From positions 1 to 39,688 of the IMG/VR virus record IMGVR_UViG_3300024517_000041: a stretch of DNA of 39,688 bases; one strand, written 5' to 3'. Each line of letters starts with the position of its first letter. Positions within the stretch are counted from its first letter, which is position 1. This DNA comes from a virus. The translations under genes were made by a program, and so were the position numbers. The notes beneath the pieces are model-generated. The model saw only the letters and a program-made list of their open reading frames with translations. It searched no databases and was not told the origin of the DNA. Positions 1 through 6,242 of this stretch are shown here, in pieces.

Positions 1-406
1 GGTTTCCATCCATTTCGAATTTTCCGGAGACAAGATCTCCCGCGTACAGGTAGCGCCCGATGCCGTAATGGACAGCCGCCCTCTTGTATGCATCGGAGTA
101 CATCCCTTTGATGCCTTCGATGTTGGATGGGATACCCACATCAACCTTGGTCACCCACCCATCGTTGAACCGTACACTGAGAGCGCATGAGCATCGGTCA
201 CCGCTATCGTTGAACTTGACTTCCCAGTTGTCGGGTCCGATGACATCGTCGAGTCGATCATCCACATTCCTGGCATCGATGTAGACCAGAGGTGAAGATT
301 TTTTCCCACTGAAATCTGCGGGTCGCCATTTTATTTCCTGGGGAGGGAAGGGGGCTCTGAGAGCTTCCATCTTGAGACAGGTGTCTGCTTCTTTATCTTC
401 CATCAT
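1..406 (-). CDS. Rad52/Rad22-family single-strand annealing protein, 3' end cut by window edge
   Basis: The reverse strand from 406 to the window edge encodes about 135 residues with no stop. It shows the Rad52/Rad22 (DdrA/Sak-type) signatures: LRAPFPPQEIKWRP near the N terminus, VYIDARNVDDRLDDVIGP followed by NWEVKF, and SDAYKRAAVHYGIGRYLY. The family binds single-stranded DNA as rings and anneals homologous strands in phage recombination. The start is the first of two adjacent ATGs (406 or 403); it overlaps the end of the upstream nuclease gene by 14 bases, so the two are probably translationally coupled. The C-terminal end lies beyond base 1. The family call is firm from these motifs; the role in this phage is inferred. 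Confidence 0.88.
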   Translation of the reverse strand, partial: MMEDKEADTCLKMEALRAPFPPQEIKWRPADFSGKKSSPLVYIDARNVDDRLDDVIGPDNWEVKFNDSGDRCSCALSVRFNDGWVTKVDVGIPSNIEGIKGMYSDAYKRAAVHYGIGRYLYAGDLVSGKFEMDGN

Positions 407-1301
407 TGGTTTGTTTCCAATCTTGCCATTGATCACAGATAGATTCGAAGTGGCAATAGCTCTTGCACCTTCGATAGGTTTTGAAGGATGAGGTGATGAC
501 TGCATCTAGCTGCACACCTTGAGGCAAGCTGGCTAGAGCTTTGGCTGCATCCATTTTCCTGGGGAAGGTTTCATCCCCTCTGAATATAATGGGATCCGTT
601 TCAGAGATGGATTCGATTTTCCAAACCTTACCTGTCGGCCATCGTCCTTCATGCGAACAGAATGGAAGATTCTTCTGTGCTTCTCTGTGGAGTTCGATCT
701 TCTCTCTCACAAAGTCTTCAGTTTTCTGATGATCCCATAGTGGGAGATCGATGGTGAGTCCAGGGGTTTGAGGATAGGTACTCACCTCTTCGGCTCTACC
801 TATGCGCCAGTCTCGAAGGAAGGCATATATTTCAAGGCCATCTACGGTTAGTCCAGGCTTCTCTCTTTCGATCAGCCATGCATAGATATTCAGTTGCTGT
901 TCCCACTTCAGCGTATCTCTGATTCCGTAAAGAGTGGTGAATTTATAATCACCGATCCGCACACGTTTCGAGAAGTCTTTATCGATCTCTACGATCTGAA
1001 GGTCCATCGCACCGCTGATGGTTACACCTTCGAACTCTGTAAAGATTCTTTCTTCTGCAATCTCATCATTGCCTGCATGAGTTGACATCAGGTGATGAAA
1101 GATATTGGAGAGAAACTTCCAAGGATTTTCGTATGGATCATCCTTGATGAGATCGTTTCGCGTAGCCTCAAGAGCTACGATTCTTGGTTCTTCCAGTAGT
1201 CCTGTCGCAGAAAAATCTGCACGCCCTTTGGAATACTGATCGTCTTCCGCGTATCGTATCAACGCACGCGGAGCGCGATGTTGGTTAAGGATATCCCCCA
1301 T
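393..1301 (-). CDS. PD-(D/E)XK nuclease with Fe-S type cysteines (Cas4/AddB-like)
   Basis: A 302-residue protein of the RecB/Cas4-like nuclease superfamily. The active-site pattern is visible: H70, D100 in SGAMD, D118-x-K120 in IGDYKF, and Q135-Q136 with Y140 in WEQQLNIY. Cysteines at 215 (FCSHEGRWP) and at 279, 283 and 289 (CKSYCHFESIC) match the one-plus-three arrangement of AddB/Cas4-type 4Fe-4S clusters. Such phage enzymes resect DNA ends and here precede the Rad52-like annealing gene, making a two-gene exonuclease/annealase pair like lambda exo/bet in logic. Transcribed leftward from a promoter at 1322-1349; the Shine-Dalgarno sequence is TTAGGAGG. It is not linked to any CRISPR array in the window. 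Confidence 0.85.
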   Translation of the reverse strand: MGDILNQHRAPRALIRYAEDDQYSKGRADFSATGLLEEPRIVALEATRNDLIKDDPYENPWKFLSNIFHHLMSTHAGNDEIAEERIFTEFEGVTISGAMDLQIVEIDKDFSKRVRIGDYKFTTLYGIRDTLKWEQQLNIYAWLIEREKPGLTVDGLEIYAFLRDWRIGRAEEVSTYPQTPGLTIDLPLWDHQKTEDFVREKIELHREAQKNLPFCSHEGRWPTGKVWKIESISETDPIIFRGDETFPRKMDAAKALASLPQGVQLDAVITSSFKTYRRCKSYCHFESICDQWQDWKQTNDGR

Positions 1302-1321
1302 TTACCACCTCCTAACTTCGA

Positions 1322-1349
1322 ACTATAGCGAACTGACGTATGGCGTCAA
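1322..1349 (-). promoter_or_regulatory. Leftward sigma-70-like promoter with inverted repeat over the -35
   Basis: Read on the minus strand: TTGACG (1349-1344), 16 bases, TATAGT (1327-1322), then TTAGGAGG and the nuclease ATG at 1301. The inverted repeat TGACG-N5-CGTCA (1334-1348) covers the -35 box and could be an operator. Functional role inferred from sequence only. Confidence 0.65.
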
Positions 1350-1397
1350 TACGATTTAACGCTACAGTGGGGAGTAACCTGTGGGGGGTGAGAGTGA

Positions 1398-1835
1398 GTG
1401 GAATGGGAATGGGTTCAAGAGATTTCCGGAGAGCCAGCTTCGAAGGCAAATTCGAGGAGGTTGGTTCAGATCGGTGGCAAGCCCCGTTTCATCAAGAGCC
1501 AGAAGGCTCTCGCATACTCTCGGAGCTTCGCGGCTCAAGTGACTCCCCCTGCGGTTCCGTTGGAAGGCGACCTAGAGGTGGGGGTGGTGATATGGTACGC
1601 GAGTCGAAGGCCGGATCTGGATCCGAGCCTGATCTTCGATCTCCTTCAGGCGACCGGAGTCATAGTCAACGACAGGCAGATCAAGAAGATTTCTGCTTGG
1701 CATTCCTTGAACAAAGAAAATCCTCATACGATGATAGCTCTACGGTATCTGTCAGAAGACTCTGGGCTGCCGTTCTTTCGATGGCGTTCAGAGACTTCTC
1801 AAGAGGAAACCAGAAAGAGCGTCAGGGAGTCATGA
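1398..1835 (+). CDS. rusA: RusA-like Holliday junction resolvase
   Basis: A 145-residue protein matching the RusA endodeoxyribonuclease pattern: an N-terminal SKANSRRLV...KPRFIKS segment, then the aspartate-rich core RRPDLDPSLIFDLLQATGVIVNDRQI. The aspartates in this core are the metal ligands of the family. RusA cuts four-way junctions and branched DNA made by recombination or replication, in keeping with the neighbouring annealase and nuclease. The first start in this frame is GTG at 1398, just after an in-frame TGA; a purine-rich GGGGGGTGAGAG lies upstream. The C-terminal 30 residues extend past the usual core and are not recognised. It overlaps the next gene by ATGA. Confidence 0.8.
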   Translation: MEWEWVQEISGEPASKANSRRLVQIGGKPRFIKSQKALAYSRSFAAQVTPPAVPLEGDLEVGVVIWYASRRPDLDPSLIFDLLQATGVIVNDRQIKKISAWHSLNKENPHTMIALRYLSEDSGLPFFRWRSETSQEETRKSVRES

Positions 1836-1996
1836 GGTGGCTGGAGACAGAGCATTTCTCTGATGTGTGTGGCTGGGCAGGGGTTGAGGAACCGCTCGTT
1901 AGAGAGCGTTTCAAGTGGCTTTCTGAGGTACCGATAGATATGCGCCCGAAGGTCTTTCGAGAGATCTCTCTTCTCAGGCCAAGGGCTAGAAAATAA
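1832..1996 (+). CDS. Small conserved-type phage protein, function unknown
   Basis: A 54-residue ORF whose ATG overlaps the rusA stop codon (ATGA at 1832-1835), a common sign of translational coupling. The protein is mostly helical in prediction by eye and carries the pattern DVCGWAG...VRERFKWL, which resembles small phage proteins with a CxxAG-x-VR helix seen near recombination genes. I cannot assign a function. It lies inside a longer open frame that starts at 1340, but the upstream part of that frame is a shadow of rusA. A strong hairpin starts two bases after its stop codon. Confidence 0.6.
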   Translation: MRWLETEHFSDVCGWAGVEEPLVRERFKWLSEVPIDMRPKVFREISLLRPRARK

Positions 1997-1997
1997 A

Positions 1998-2029
1998 GAG
2001 CCGATCCCCCGTCGCAAGGGGACCGGCTC
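1998..2029. terminator. Strong hairpin, terminator-like on the minus strand
   Basis: GAGCCGATCCCC (1998-2009) pairs with GGGGACCGGCTC (2018-2029) with a single A-C mismatch and an 8-base loop. On the minus strand the stem is followed by TTTATTTTC, typical of an intrinsic terminator. On the plus strand there is no T run; instead AAGGAGG follows directly, so in rightward mRNA it may act as a stabilising hairpin. Confidence 0.55.
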
Positions 2030-2037
2030 AAGGAGGC

Positions 2038-2071
2038 GATCTCGGTGAGAGATCTATGCATGGCGATGCAT
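2038..2071 (+). other. Two adjacent small hairpins after an AAGGAGG sequence
   Basis: GATCTC-GGTGA-GAGATC (2038-2054) and ATGCAT-GGCG-ATGCAT (2056-2071) are perfect 6-base inverted repeats lying directly after AAGGAGG (2030-2036). The first loop contains a GTG codon spaced 8 bases from the Shine-Dalgarno sequence. Together with the hairpin at 1998-2029 this makes a three-hairpin array. Confidence 0.45.
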
Positions 2072-2119
2072 GTCATCATTGTAGGATTAAGTCGCTATCT
2101 GTCAATGACTGTCCTGTAG
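2045..2119 (+). CDS. Possible 24-residue leader peptide
   Basis: GTG at 2045 opens a 24-codon frame ending at TAG 2117-2119, with AAGGAGG eight bases upstream. The Shine-Dalgarno sequence is one of the best in the window, and the start sits in the loop of a small hairpin. The product has no recognisable motif. It could be a leader peptide, or the Shine-Dalgarno sequence could simply be part of a structured RNA. There is no coding support beyond the start signal. Confidence 0.25.
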   Translation: MRDLCMAMHVIIVGLSRYLSMTVL

Positions 2120-2155
2120 GTAAATCCACACTGGATAAAAAAGAGGGAGTCGAAG

Positions 2156-2246
2156 CCTATAGAGCATATAGGACATAAGTTCTTATCAGAATAGGTACCC
2201 AATGATAGGTACCTAACTGTAGGTACCTACCTATAGGTACCTATAG
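2156..2246. repeat. Cluster of TAGGTACCTA palindromes (operator or origin-like array)
   Basis: The array contains CCTATA-N5-TATAGG (2156-2172), an incomplete TAGGTACC (2192-2199), and full TAGGTACCTA palindromes at 2206-2215, 2220-2229 and 2234-2243. The last extends to a perfect 16-base palindrome CTATAGGTACCTATAG (2231-2246). They lie directly upstream of the primase-helicase Shine-Dalgarno sequence. The same palindrome recurs at 14378-14397 and 14487-14500. A repressor operator is the simplest reading; replication iterons are an alternative because the array abuts a primase-helicase gene. Confidence 0.7.
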
Positions 2247-2264
2247 ATAGAGAAGGAGATGTAG

Positions 2265-4007
2265 GTGAGATCTATTGAAGCCATGGCGAAGTCAGAATTT
2301 GCAGGGGTCGGAACCAAGAATTTTATCTGTCCGGAATGTTCTGAGGATAGAAGTTTCAAGAATCAGGGGAAGAAATGTCTGACCATCACCTACAAGGATA
2401 AGGAGGCTGTCTGGTTTTGCCATAATTGCGAGACCAAAGGACATGTTTGGATGGATGAGAAGACAGAACTTCGCGTAGTCCCTCAGTTTTTCAATGCGAG
2501 TCCGGATTCTCTGAAGGTCATCGGCAAGGATCGTGGGATCAATTTCGATGAGATCGATGAGGAAACGAAGAGCCTGCTCTATGTGTCTGAGGATGTTTAC
2601 TTCAGCCAGATTGGCCAGAAGACTAGGGCCGTAGGCTTCGGGTATCCCCATGACGATGGGATCAAATGGAGAGGGCTGGAGGAGAAATGCTACACCCAGT
2701 CTGGATCATGCCGTGGTCTTTTCCCACCATTCAAATTCGATAGAGATGAGATCGTGTTCATTGTCGAAGGAGAATACGATGCCCTTGCCATGAGGTCTTG
2801 TGGCTATTTGGCATTTTCTGTTCCGCTCGGAGCGAATCTCTCAGCTAAGGGAGAAGCCCCACACTATTTGAAGCCGGTGATCAATGCCCTCTTGAGAGAT
2901 GAGATCGATGTGGTAGTGGCTGTTGATTCGGATGAGAAGGGCCAGAGATTCAGGGATGCATTGCTCAGTTTCCTGGGTCGTAATCGAATCGGGGTTATCG
3001 ATTGGTCTCAGTATGGTGTGAAGGATGCTAACGAGTGTCTTCAGGTCCATGGTCCGGAAGGCTTGAGGAAAGCGTTCTCTGAAATCCAGGGGATTCTCTA
3101 TGAGGGAATCGTTCGGGCTAGGAGTGTGGCAACCCGCATCGATGACATCAGGACAGGAGGTTTCAAAGGAGGAGCCAAGATCGGGATTCCCAGTGTGGAC
3201 AGGTTGATCACAGTTTGTAGTGATCAGGTCACAGTGGTGACGGGGATCCCTGGCTCTGGCAAATCTGAGTTGATTGATTTCTTTATCGTGTCTCTGGCTA
3301 TCAACGAGGGATGGAAGTTCGGGATCTTCTCAGCAGAGAACCCAATTGATATCCATTGCGGGAAGCTGATCGAAAAGAAAGCTGGCCTACCTCTCTTCGA
3401 AGGTAACAATCGAATGAACGAGGAACAGTTGCGAGAAACTTCGGCATGGGTTGATGAGCATTTCTTTTTCCTGGACCCGGCATCGTCCAACAAACTGGAT
3501 TCAATTCTGGATAGGGCTGCGATACTCGTTGAGCATGAAAAGATTAACGGCATCGTGATCGATCCATTTAACTACACCGATGTACCTCTCGAAACCGATG
3601 CAATAAATTCGATGCTTACAAAACTCCATGCCTTCGCGGGCAAGCATCATATCCATGTCTGGATCGTCGCTCATCCTGCCAAGCTTTACCGAGGTGAAGG
3701 TGGGAAGATGCCTGTCCCTGGCGGAATGGATATCAGTGGGTCAGCAGCTTGGTTCGCGAAGTCTGACTTCGGAATTACTGTGTCGAGGGACGGTGATGGG
3801 ACCATCATGAATTGCTGGAAGTGTCGATTCAAATGGCTCGGCGACACAGGTACAGCGCATCTTCGTTACCACAGTGACTGCGGACGCTACTCCGAGGGAG
3901 TCTCAACTGAAGAGATAGCAAAGTCTCTGGGAGAGATATTCAAAGACGAACCGGTAGCTGCTGATGAGTCGAAGGAAGATTTCCAAGATGAACTCTGGGT
4001 CGTCTGA
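2265..4007 (+). CDS. Primase-helicase (T7 gp4 / Twinkle-like)
   Basis: A 580-residue replicative primase-helicase. The N-terminal zinc finger has C22-x2-C25 and C52-x2-C55. The TOPRIM domain shows E168 in FIVEGEYDA and D221-x-D223 in VAVDSDEKG. The C-terminal RecA/DnaB-type helicase has Walker A GIPGSGKS (327-334), the glutamate motif GIFSAENP (E358) and Walker B GIVIDPFN (D433). All key residues are present, so both activities are expected: unwinding at the phage fork and primer synthesis. The GTG start at 2265 is chosen because GAAGGAG sits about 6 bases before it; an ATG at 2283 lacks such a site. It lies just after the palindrome array that probably controls it. No phage DNA polymerase is seen in the window. 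Confidence 0.93.
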   Translation: MRSIEAMAKSEFAGVGTKNFICPECSEDRSFKNQGKKCLTITYKDKEAVWFCHNCETKGHVWMDEKTELRVVPQFFNASPDSLKVIGKDRGINFDEIDEETKSLLYVSEDVYFSQIGQKTRAVGFGYPHDDGIKWRGLEEKCYTQSGSCRGLFPPFKFDRDEIVFIVEGEYDALAMRSCGYLAFSVPLGANLSAKGEAPHYLKPVINALLRDEIDVVVAVDSDEKGQRFRDALLSFLGRNRIGVIDWSQYGVKDANECLQVHGPEGLRKAFSEIQGILYEGIVRARSVATRIDDIRTGGFKGGAKIGIPSVDRLITVCSDQVTVVTGIPGSGKSELIDFFIVSLAINEGWKFGIFSAENPIDIHCGKLIEKKAGLPLFEGNNRMNEEQLRETSAWVDEHFFFLDPASSNKLDSILDRAAILVEHEKINGIVIDPFNYTDVPLETDAINSMLTKLHAFAGKHHIHVWIVAHPAKLYRGEGGKMPVPGGMDISGSAAWFAKSDFGITVSRDGDGTIMNCWKCRFKWLGDTGTAHLRYHSDCGRYSEGVSTEEIAKSLGEIFKDEPVAADESKEDFQDELWVV

Positions 4008-4476
4008 TAATTCTCGGGGGATAGAATCCGGGACCGATGAACTGAAGAAAAAATTCAAGGTCGAGGTGGAGAAGCTAGACAGTCGGGGAATATTCCGGAG
4101 GTCCAGAGTTGTCAACCAGACCCGAATCGATTCGTTGTTTCTTGACAGAGCAATAGACATTGCACAGTTCTCAGCAGCAGAACTTTACCTGGAACTCTTA
4201 TGGAAGGCCGGTATCTTTTTGCGGAGCCCATCGATGGAGAGATCTTTCGAGGTGACAGGCAAGGAAGTTGAGAAGTCCATCTCGTCTAGGATCTTGGCGA
4301 TATCAGGAGCGAGGAGCAAGCTAAGGAAACTGGATCCGAAGGTGGCCTTGGCTGTTGATCTCTGCATTGGTTCGAATGCTCCAGTGGATATAGGGCTACT
4401 GCGTGAAGGGCTCGATGTTCTTGTGGATCACTTCGGAATTTCACGTATGGCTGACCCCAGAAAGAAAACCCGCTAG
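3988..4476 (+). CDS. Unknown protein downstream of primase-helicase
   Basis: A 162-residue protein overlapping the end of the primase-helicase gene by 20 bases. ATG 3988 is preferred because GAAGGAAG lies about 9 bases upstream; ATG 3964 would add 8 residues. The N terminus is polar and charged, the middle (FLDRAIDIAQFSAAELYLELLWKAGIF) is likely helical, and the C terminus is basic (RKKTR). No known domain was recognised. Position suggests a replication or packaging accessory role, but this is only inference. The leftward-block terminator overlaps its last codons. Confidence 0.65.
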   Translation: MNSGSSDNSRGIESGTDELKKKFKVEVEKLDSRGIFRRSRVVNQTRIDSLFLDRAIDIAQFSAAELYLELLWKAGIFLRSPSMERSFEVTGKEVEKSISSRILAISGARSKLRKLDPKVALAVDLCIGSNAPVDIGLLREGLDVLVDHFGISRMADPRKKTR

Positions 4477-4498
4477 CCACATCAGTGACTAACGGGTT
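4467..4498 (-). terminator. Terminator at the end of the leftward gene block
   Basis: AACCCGTTAG (4498-4489 on the minus strand) pairs with CTAGCGGGTT (4476-4467) with one mismatch and a 12-base loop, followed on the minus strand by TTTTCTTTCT. It ends leftward transcription and lies between two converging gene sets. In the rightward direction no T run follows. Confidence 0.75.
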
Positions 4499-4610
4499 GT
4501 ACCGCCTGGGATACTGCCATCACGATGACTGTCACCATGATGGCTCGTCCGAGTGGGGTTAGTATCTTCCTCTTGCACCTTGCTTTGACAAGGAAAACTT
4601 GAGGATGCAT
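4482..4610 (-). CDS. Possible 42-residue membrane microprotein
   Basis: ATG at 4610 opens a 42-codon frame ending at 4482, inside the loop of the terminator. The product has a basic N-terminal part (KARCKRK) followed by an uninterrupted hydrophobic stretch (AIMVTVIVMAVSQAV) that could form one membrane helix, N-terminus in. It starts three bases after the upstream ribbon-helix-helix gene stops. The Shine-Dalgarno sequence is weak (GTAGGGT). The position and the membrane-like segment make it plausible; it could also be a chance frame. Confidence 0.35.
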   Translation of the reverse strand: MHPQVFLVKARCKRKILTPLGRAIMVTVIVMAVSQAVQPVSH

Positions 4611-4613
4611 ACC

Positions 4614-4778
4614 CTACAGAGCTTTCTTCAGGATGATTCTCAACTCAGCAGCAGCCGCTCTGTCATTTTCCTTAGAAAGTTTCTTGATTTTGTTCCAGTG
4701 CTTCTTCGGGATCTTGACCTTGATCTCTATCATCTCATCCCTGAAGAACGGCTCTCGCTTTCCTGATTGTGCAGCCAT
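4614..4778 (-). CDS. Small ribbon-helix-helix (Arc-like) DNA-binding protein
   Basis: A 54-residue product whose core reads IEIKVKIPKKHWNKIKKLS, then ENDRAAAAELRIILKKAL. This is the Arc/MetJ pattern: a short beta strand of alternating residues followed by two helices. Such proteins bind palindromic operators as dimers and often repress phage genes. The start ATG overlaps the previous gene's stop by one base (TAATG), so it is translationally coupled. The ten residues before the strand are charged and probably flexible. Candidate targets in this window are the TAGGTACCTA palindromes and the GGGG-N8-CCCC repeats in the leftward promoters, but no direct link is visible. Confidence 0.68.
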   Translation of the reverse strand: MAAQSGKREPFFRDEMIEIKVKIPKKHWNKIKKLSKENDRAAAAELRIILKKAL

Positions 4779-5020
4779 TACTCTTCCTCCATGTTTAGAT
4801 TATTCCATTCTTCCGGGGTGATTCCTGTCAGAATGAATTCCCGTTGCTCACTGCTCAGGTCTGGGAATACGTCCTGAACAAGCCCTCTGCTTTGCCTGTT
4901 TTCGATCCAGTCCTTGACCATCTTCCAGTCTGCGGGAAGTACCATCGCAAATCCCTTGCCGCTCAGTTCAGAAAATCGAGTCAAGCGACAGGTCTTTTCG
5001 TTCAGCCTCTCGATATACAT
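4778..5020 (-). CDS. Conserved-type phage protein, function unknown
   Basis: An 80-residue acidic protein. The start at 5020 is chosen because GGGGGAGA precedes it by 4 bases; an upstream in-frame ATG at 5068 lies deep in the preceding gene. This gives a 53-base overlap with the upstream gene, large but usual in this tight block. The C-terminal part FPDLSSEQREFILTGITPEEW resembles small phage and plasmid proteins, where a LSxxxREFxxTGITPxEW motif recurs. No catalytic motif or membrane segment was seen. Confidence 0.68.
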   Translation of the reverse strand: MYIERLNEKTCRLTRFSELSGKGFAMVLPADWKMVKDWIENRQSRGLVQDVFPDLSSEQREFILTGITPEEWNNLNMEEE

Positions 5021-5378
5021 CGTTCTCCCCCATTGTGGCCTCGTAGACCAGATAGAGTTGACTCTCACCGTAGTTGTCCATGACTGATGCTTCGTTCTTG
5101 AAGTTTGTGTAGTCGATGTCTCTTGCCAAGTCAGCCGAGAGATCTACCCAATCTTCCCTGGTCATCCTGATTCTGAATGGATAGTCGGTACCTGTTCCCT
5201 CTTCTATTGGGAACAACTCTTCATTTTTAATGAATTGATTGCGAAGATTCTTCAGGTGCTGAAGGCTTCTGCTACGGACAACCAGATTCCTTTCGGGATA
5301 GGTTCCCTTTTCTGTCTGCCCCCAGTCGATAGGCTCTGCAACCACACTAAAAAATCCATGTGTCGTATAGATCCACAT
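4968..5378 (-). CDS. Unknown protein with MWIYTTHGFFSVV N terminus
   Basis: A 136-residue soluble protein. The N terminus MWIYTTHGFFSVV is characteristic of a widespread uncharacterised phage and actinobacterial family in which MWI-x-T-x-x-GFFS is followed by a region rich in basic residues (here LVVRSRSLQHLKNLRNQF). The family's biochemical role is unknown to me. The Shine-Dalgarno sequence GAAGGAG lies inside the end of the upstream gene. It belongs to the unit starting at the promoter at 6205-6233. Confidence 0.72.
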   Translation of the reverse strand: MWIYTTHGFFSVVAEPIDWGQTEKGTYPERNLVVRSRSLQHLKNLRNQFIKNEELFPIEEGTGTDYPFRIRMTREDWVDLSADLARDIDYTNFKNEASVMDNYGESQLYLVYEATMGENDVYREAERKDLSLDSIF

Positions 5379-5382
5379 TAGT

Positions 5383-5640
5383 CTACGCTCCTTCCCTCTT
5401 TGAGATCTCTCTCATACAGTCCAGAAATTCTCCCCACTCCATCGGCCCCATTATCGTCAGCGCCACCTTGTTGAGGTCAAATTTATAGGCTTCCCCGTTG
5501 TGAGTGAAGGCGACCGTCATCTCCTGCTCAGATTGCAGAACCAATTCAAATTTGTCGGAGTTGTTTCCGCTGTTGCTGCCATTATGACTATCATCAACTC
5601 TGACAGTCATGAAGCAACCCGGATCGTATGTGGTTCTCAT
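5383..5640 (-). CDS. Unknown small protein
   Basis: An 85-residue protein with a short N-terminal region (MRTTYDPGCFMTVRV), a Ser/Asn-rich stretch (SHNGSNSGNNSD) and a predicted alternating beta pattern afterwards, followed by a helix at the C terminus. Its ATG is preceded by AAGGAGAC at a suitable distance. It ends four bases before the next gene starts. No family recognised. Confidence 0.65.
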   Translation of the reverse strand: MRTTYDPGCFMTVRVDDSHNGSNSGNNSDKFELVLQSEQEMTVAFTHNGEAYKFDLNKVALTIMGPMEWGEFLDCMREISKREGA

Positions 5641-5708
5641 TCTCTTGTCTCCTTGTTTTTATCGTCCATTTGAAGTTTCCAGTTACGCTCTATCTTCGAC
5701 TCTCTCAT
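5637..5708 (-). CDS. Possible 23-residue ORF, coupled to the next gene
   Basis: ATG at 5708 opens a 23-codon, highly charged frame (MRESKIERNWKL...) whose TGA overlaps the ATG of the 5640 gene (ATGA). The frame stays open back to the TAA of the upstream papain-like gene, and the 15 codons in between (KERLRAIYDALTKA) also look protein-like but have no start codon. It may be a remnant or a short coupled reading frame. Confidence 0.3.
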   Translation of the reverse strand: MRESKIERNWKLQMDDKNKETRE

Positions 5709-5753
5709 GGCTTTGGTTAAAGCGTCGTAGATTGCGCGTAGACGTTCCTTTGC

Positions 5754-6182
5754 TTACTGATTCCAGTACCCATAGACACATCGGGTACCGTCGCGACTGC
5801 AATCATGGGTATCGTGGAGAACCCCATCGATGACTGCTGCAAAATGTTTTGAGACATTGCAGATGATGCGTCCACTCGGAAGTTCATCTTCCCTCAAGTG
5901 AACCCTGCATCCTGATCCGATAAACATCGTTGGTGTCCATTGCCAGCCCAGATGTTTGAAGACCTTGTGCGCTGTCACTGTATGGTACCCGGTGCGAGCG
6001 TTTGACTTTCCTCTTCTCTGCTTGCTGGGCTTTTCTTCCTTTGCAAATCTGTTCGCCAGATCGTAGGCGTCCTGGTACGGAAGCTCGGCGGCTATCGCCA
6101 AGGCTCGGACAAAGCAATCTCCTGTCTGTCCTTTGTAGCCTGCATCTTCTCTCCCTCCATCATCGACCTCAAATGAAATCAT
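5754..6182 (-). CDS. Papain-like (C39-like) conserved phage protein
   Basis: A 142-residue protein of a family often seen in phages and proteobacterial genomes: GDCFVRALAIAAELPYQDAY near the N terminus, a basic QRRGKSNARTG linker, GWQWTPTMFIGSGC, then SKHFAAVIDGVLHDTHDC and RCVYGYW at the end. The order Cys in GDC, His in SKHF and an Asp/Asn in the following strands fits a papain-like cysteine peptidase or transglutaminase-like fold, though activity is not proven. ATG 6182 is chosen because AGGAGG lies 7 bases before it; the longer frame to 6233 reads through the promoter. Confidence 0.72.
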   Translation of the reverse strand: MISFEVDDGGREDAGYKGQTGDCFVRALAIAAELPYQDAYDLANRFAKEEKPSKQRRGKSNARTGYHTVTAHKVFKHLGWQWTPTMFIGSGCRVHLREDELPSGRIICNVSKHFAAVIDGVLHDTHDCSRDGTRCVYGYWNQ

Positions 6183-6204
6183 GGGCTTACCTCCTATGAA
6201 ATAG

Positions 6205-6233
6205 AGCATAGCACAGGCCCGCACCCATGTCAA
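6205..6233 (-). promoter_or_regulatory. Leftward promoter P1
   Basis: Minus strand: GGGGTTGACA with the -35 box at 6233-6228, 17 bases, TATGCT at 6210-6205, then AGGAGG and the ATG at 6182. One of a set of six promoters of similar design in the leftward block. Confidence 0.75.
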
Positions 6234-6242
6234 CCCCCTGTA

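Noticed and set aside
393-1301. Cas4-like nuclease as part of a CRISPR-Cas system
   Set aside because: No repeats with spacers and no other Cas genes in the window; the partner is a Rad52-like annealase, so a recombination role is more likely.
1340-1831. Long plus-strand frame starting at 1340 over the rusA gene
   Set aside because: It overlaps rusA in another frame and has low-complexity Arg/Ser/Gly content; only its last part (from 1832) has a coupled start and was kept as a separate small gene.
1799-2079. Minus-strand frames opposite the end of rusA and the small gene
   Set aside because: No Shine-Dalgarno sequence, compositions typical of shadows, and they run through the strong hairpin.
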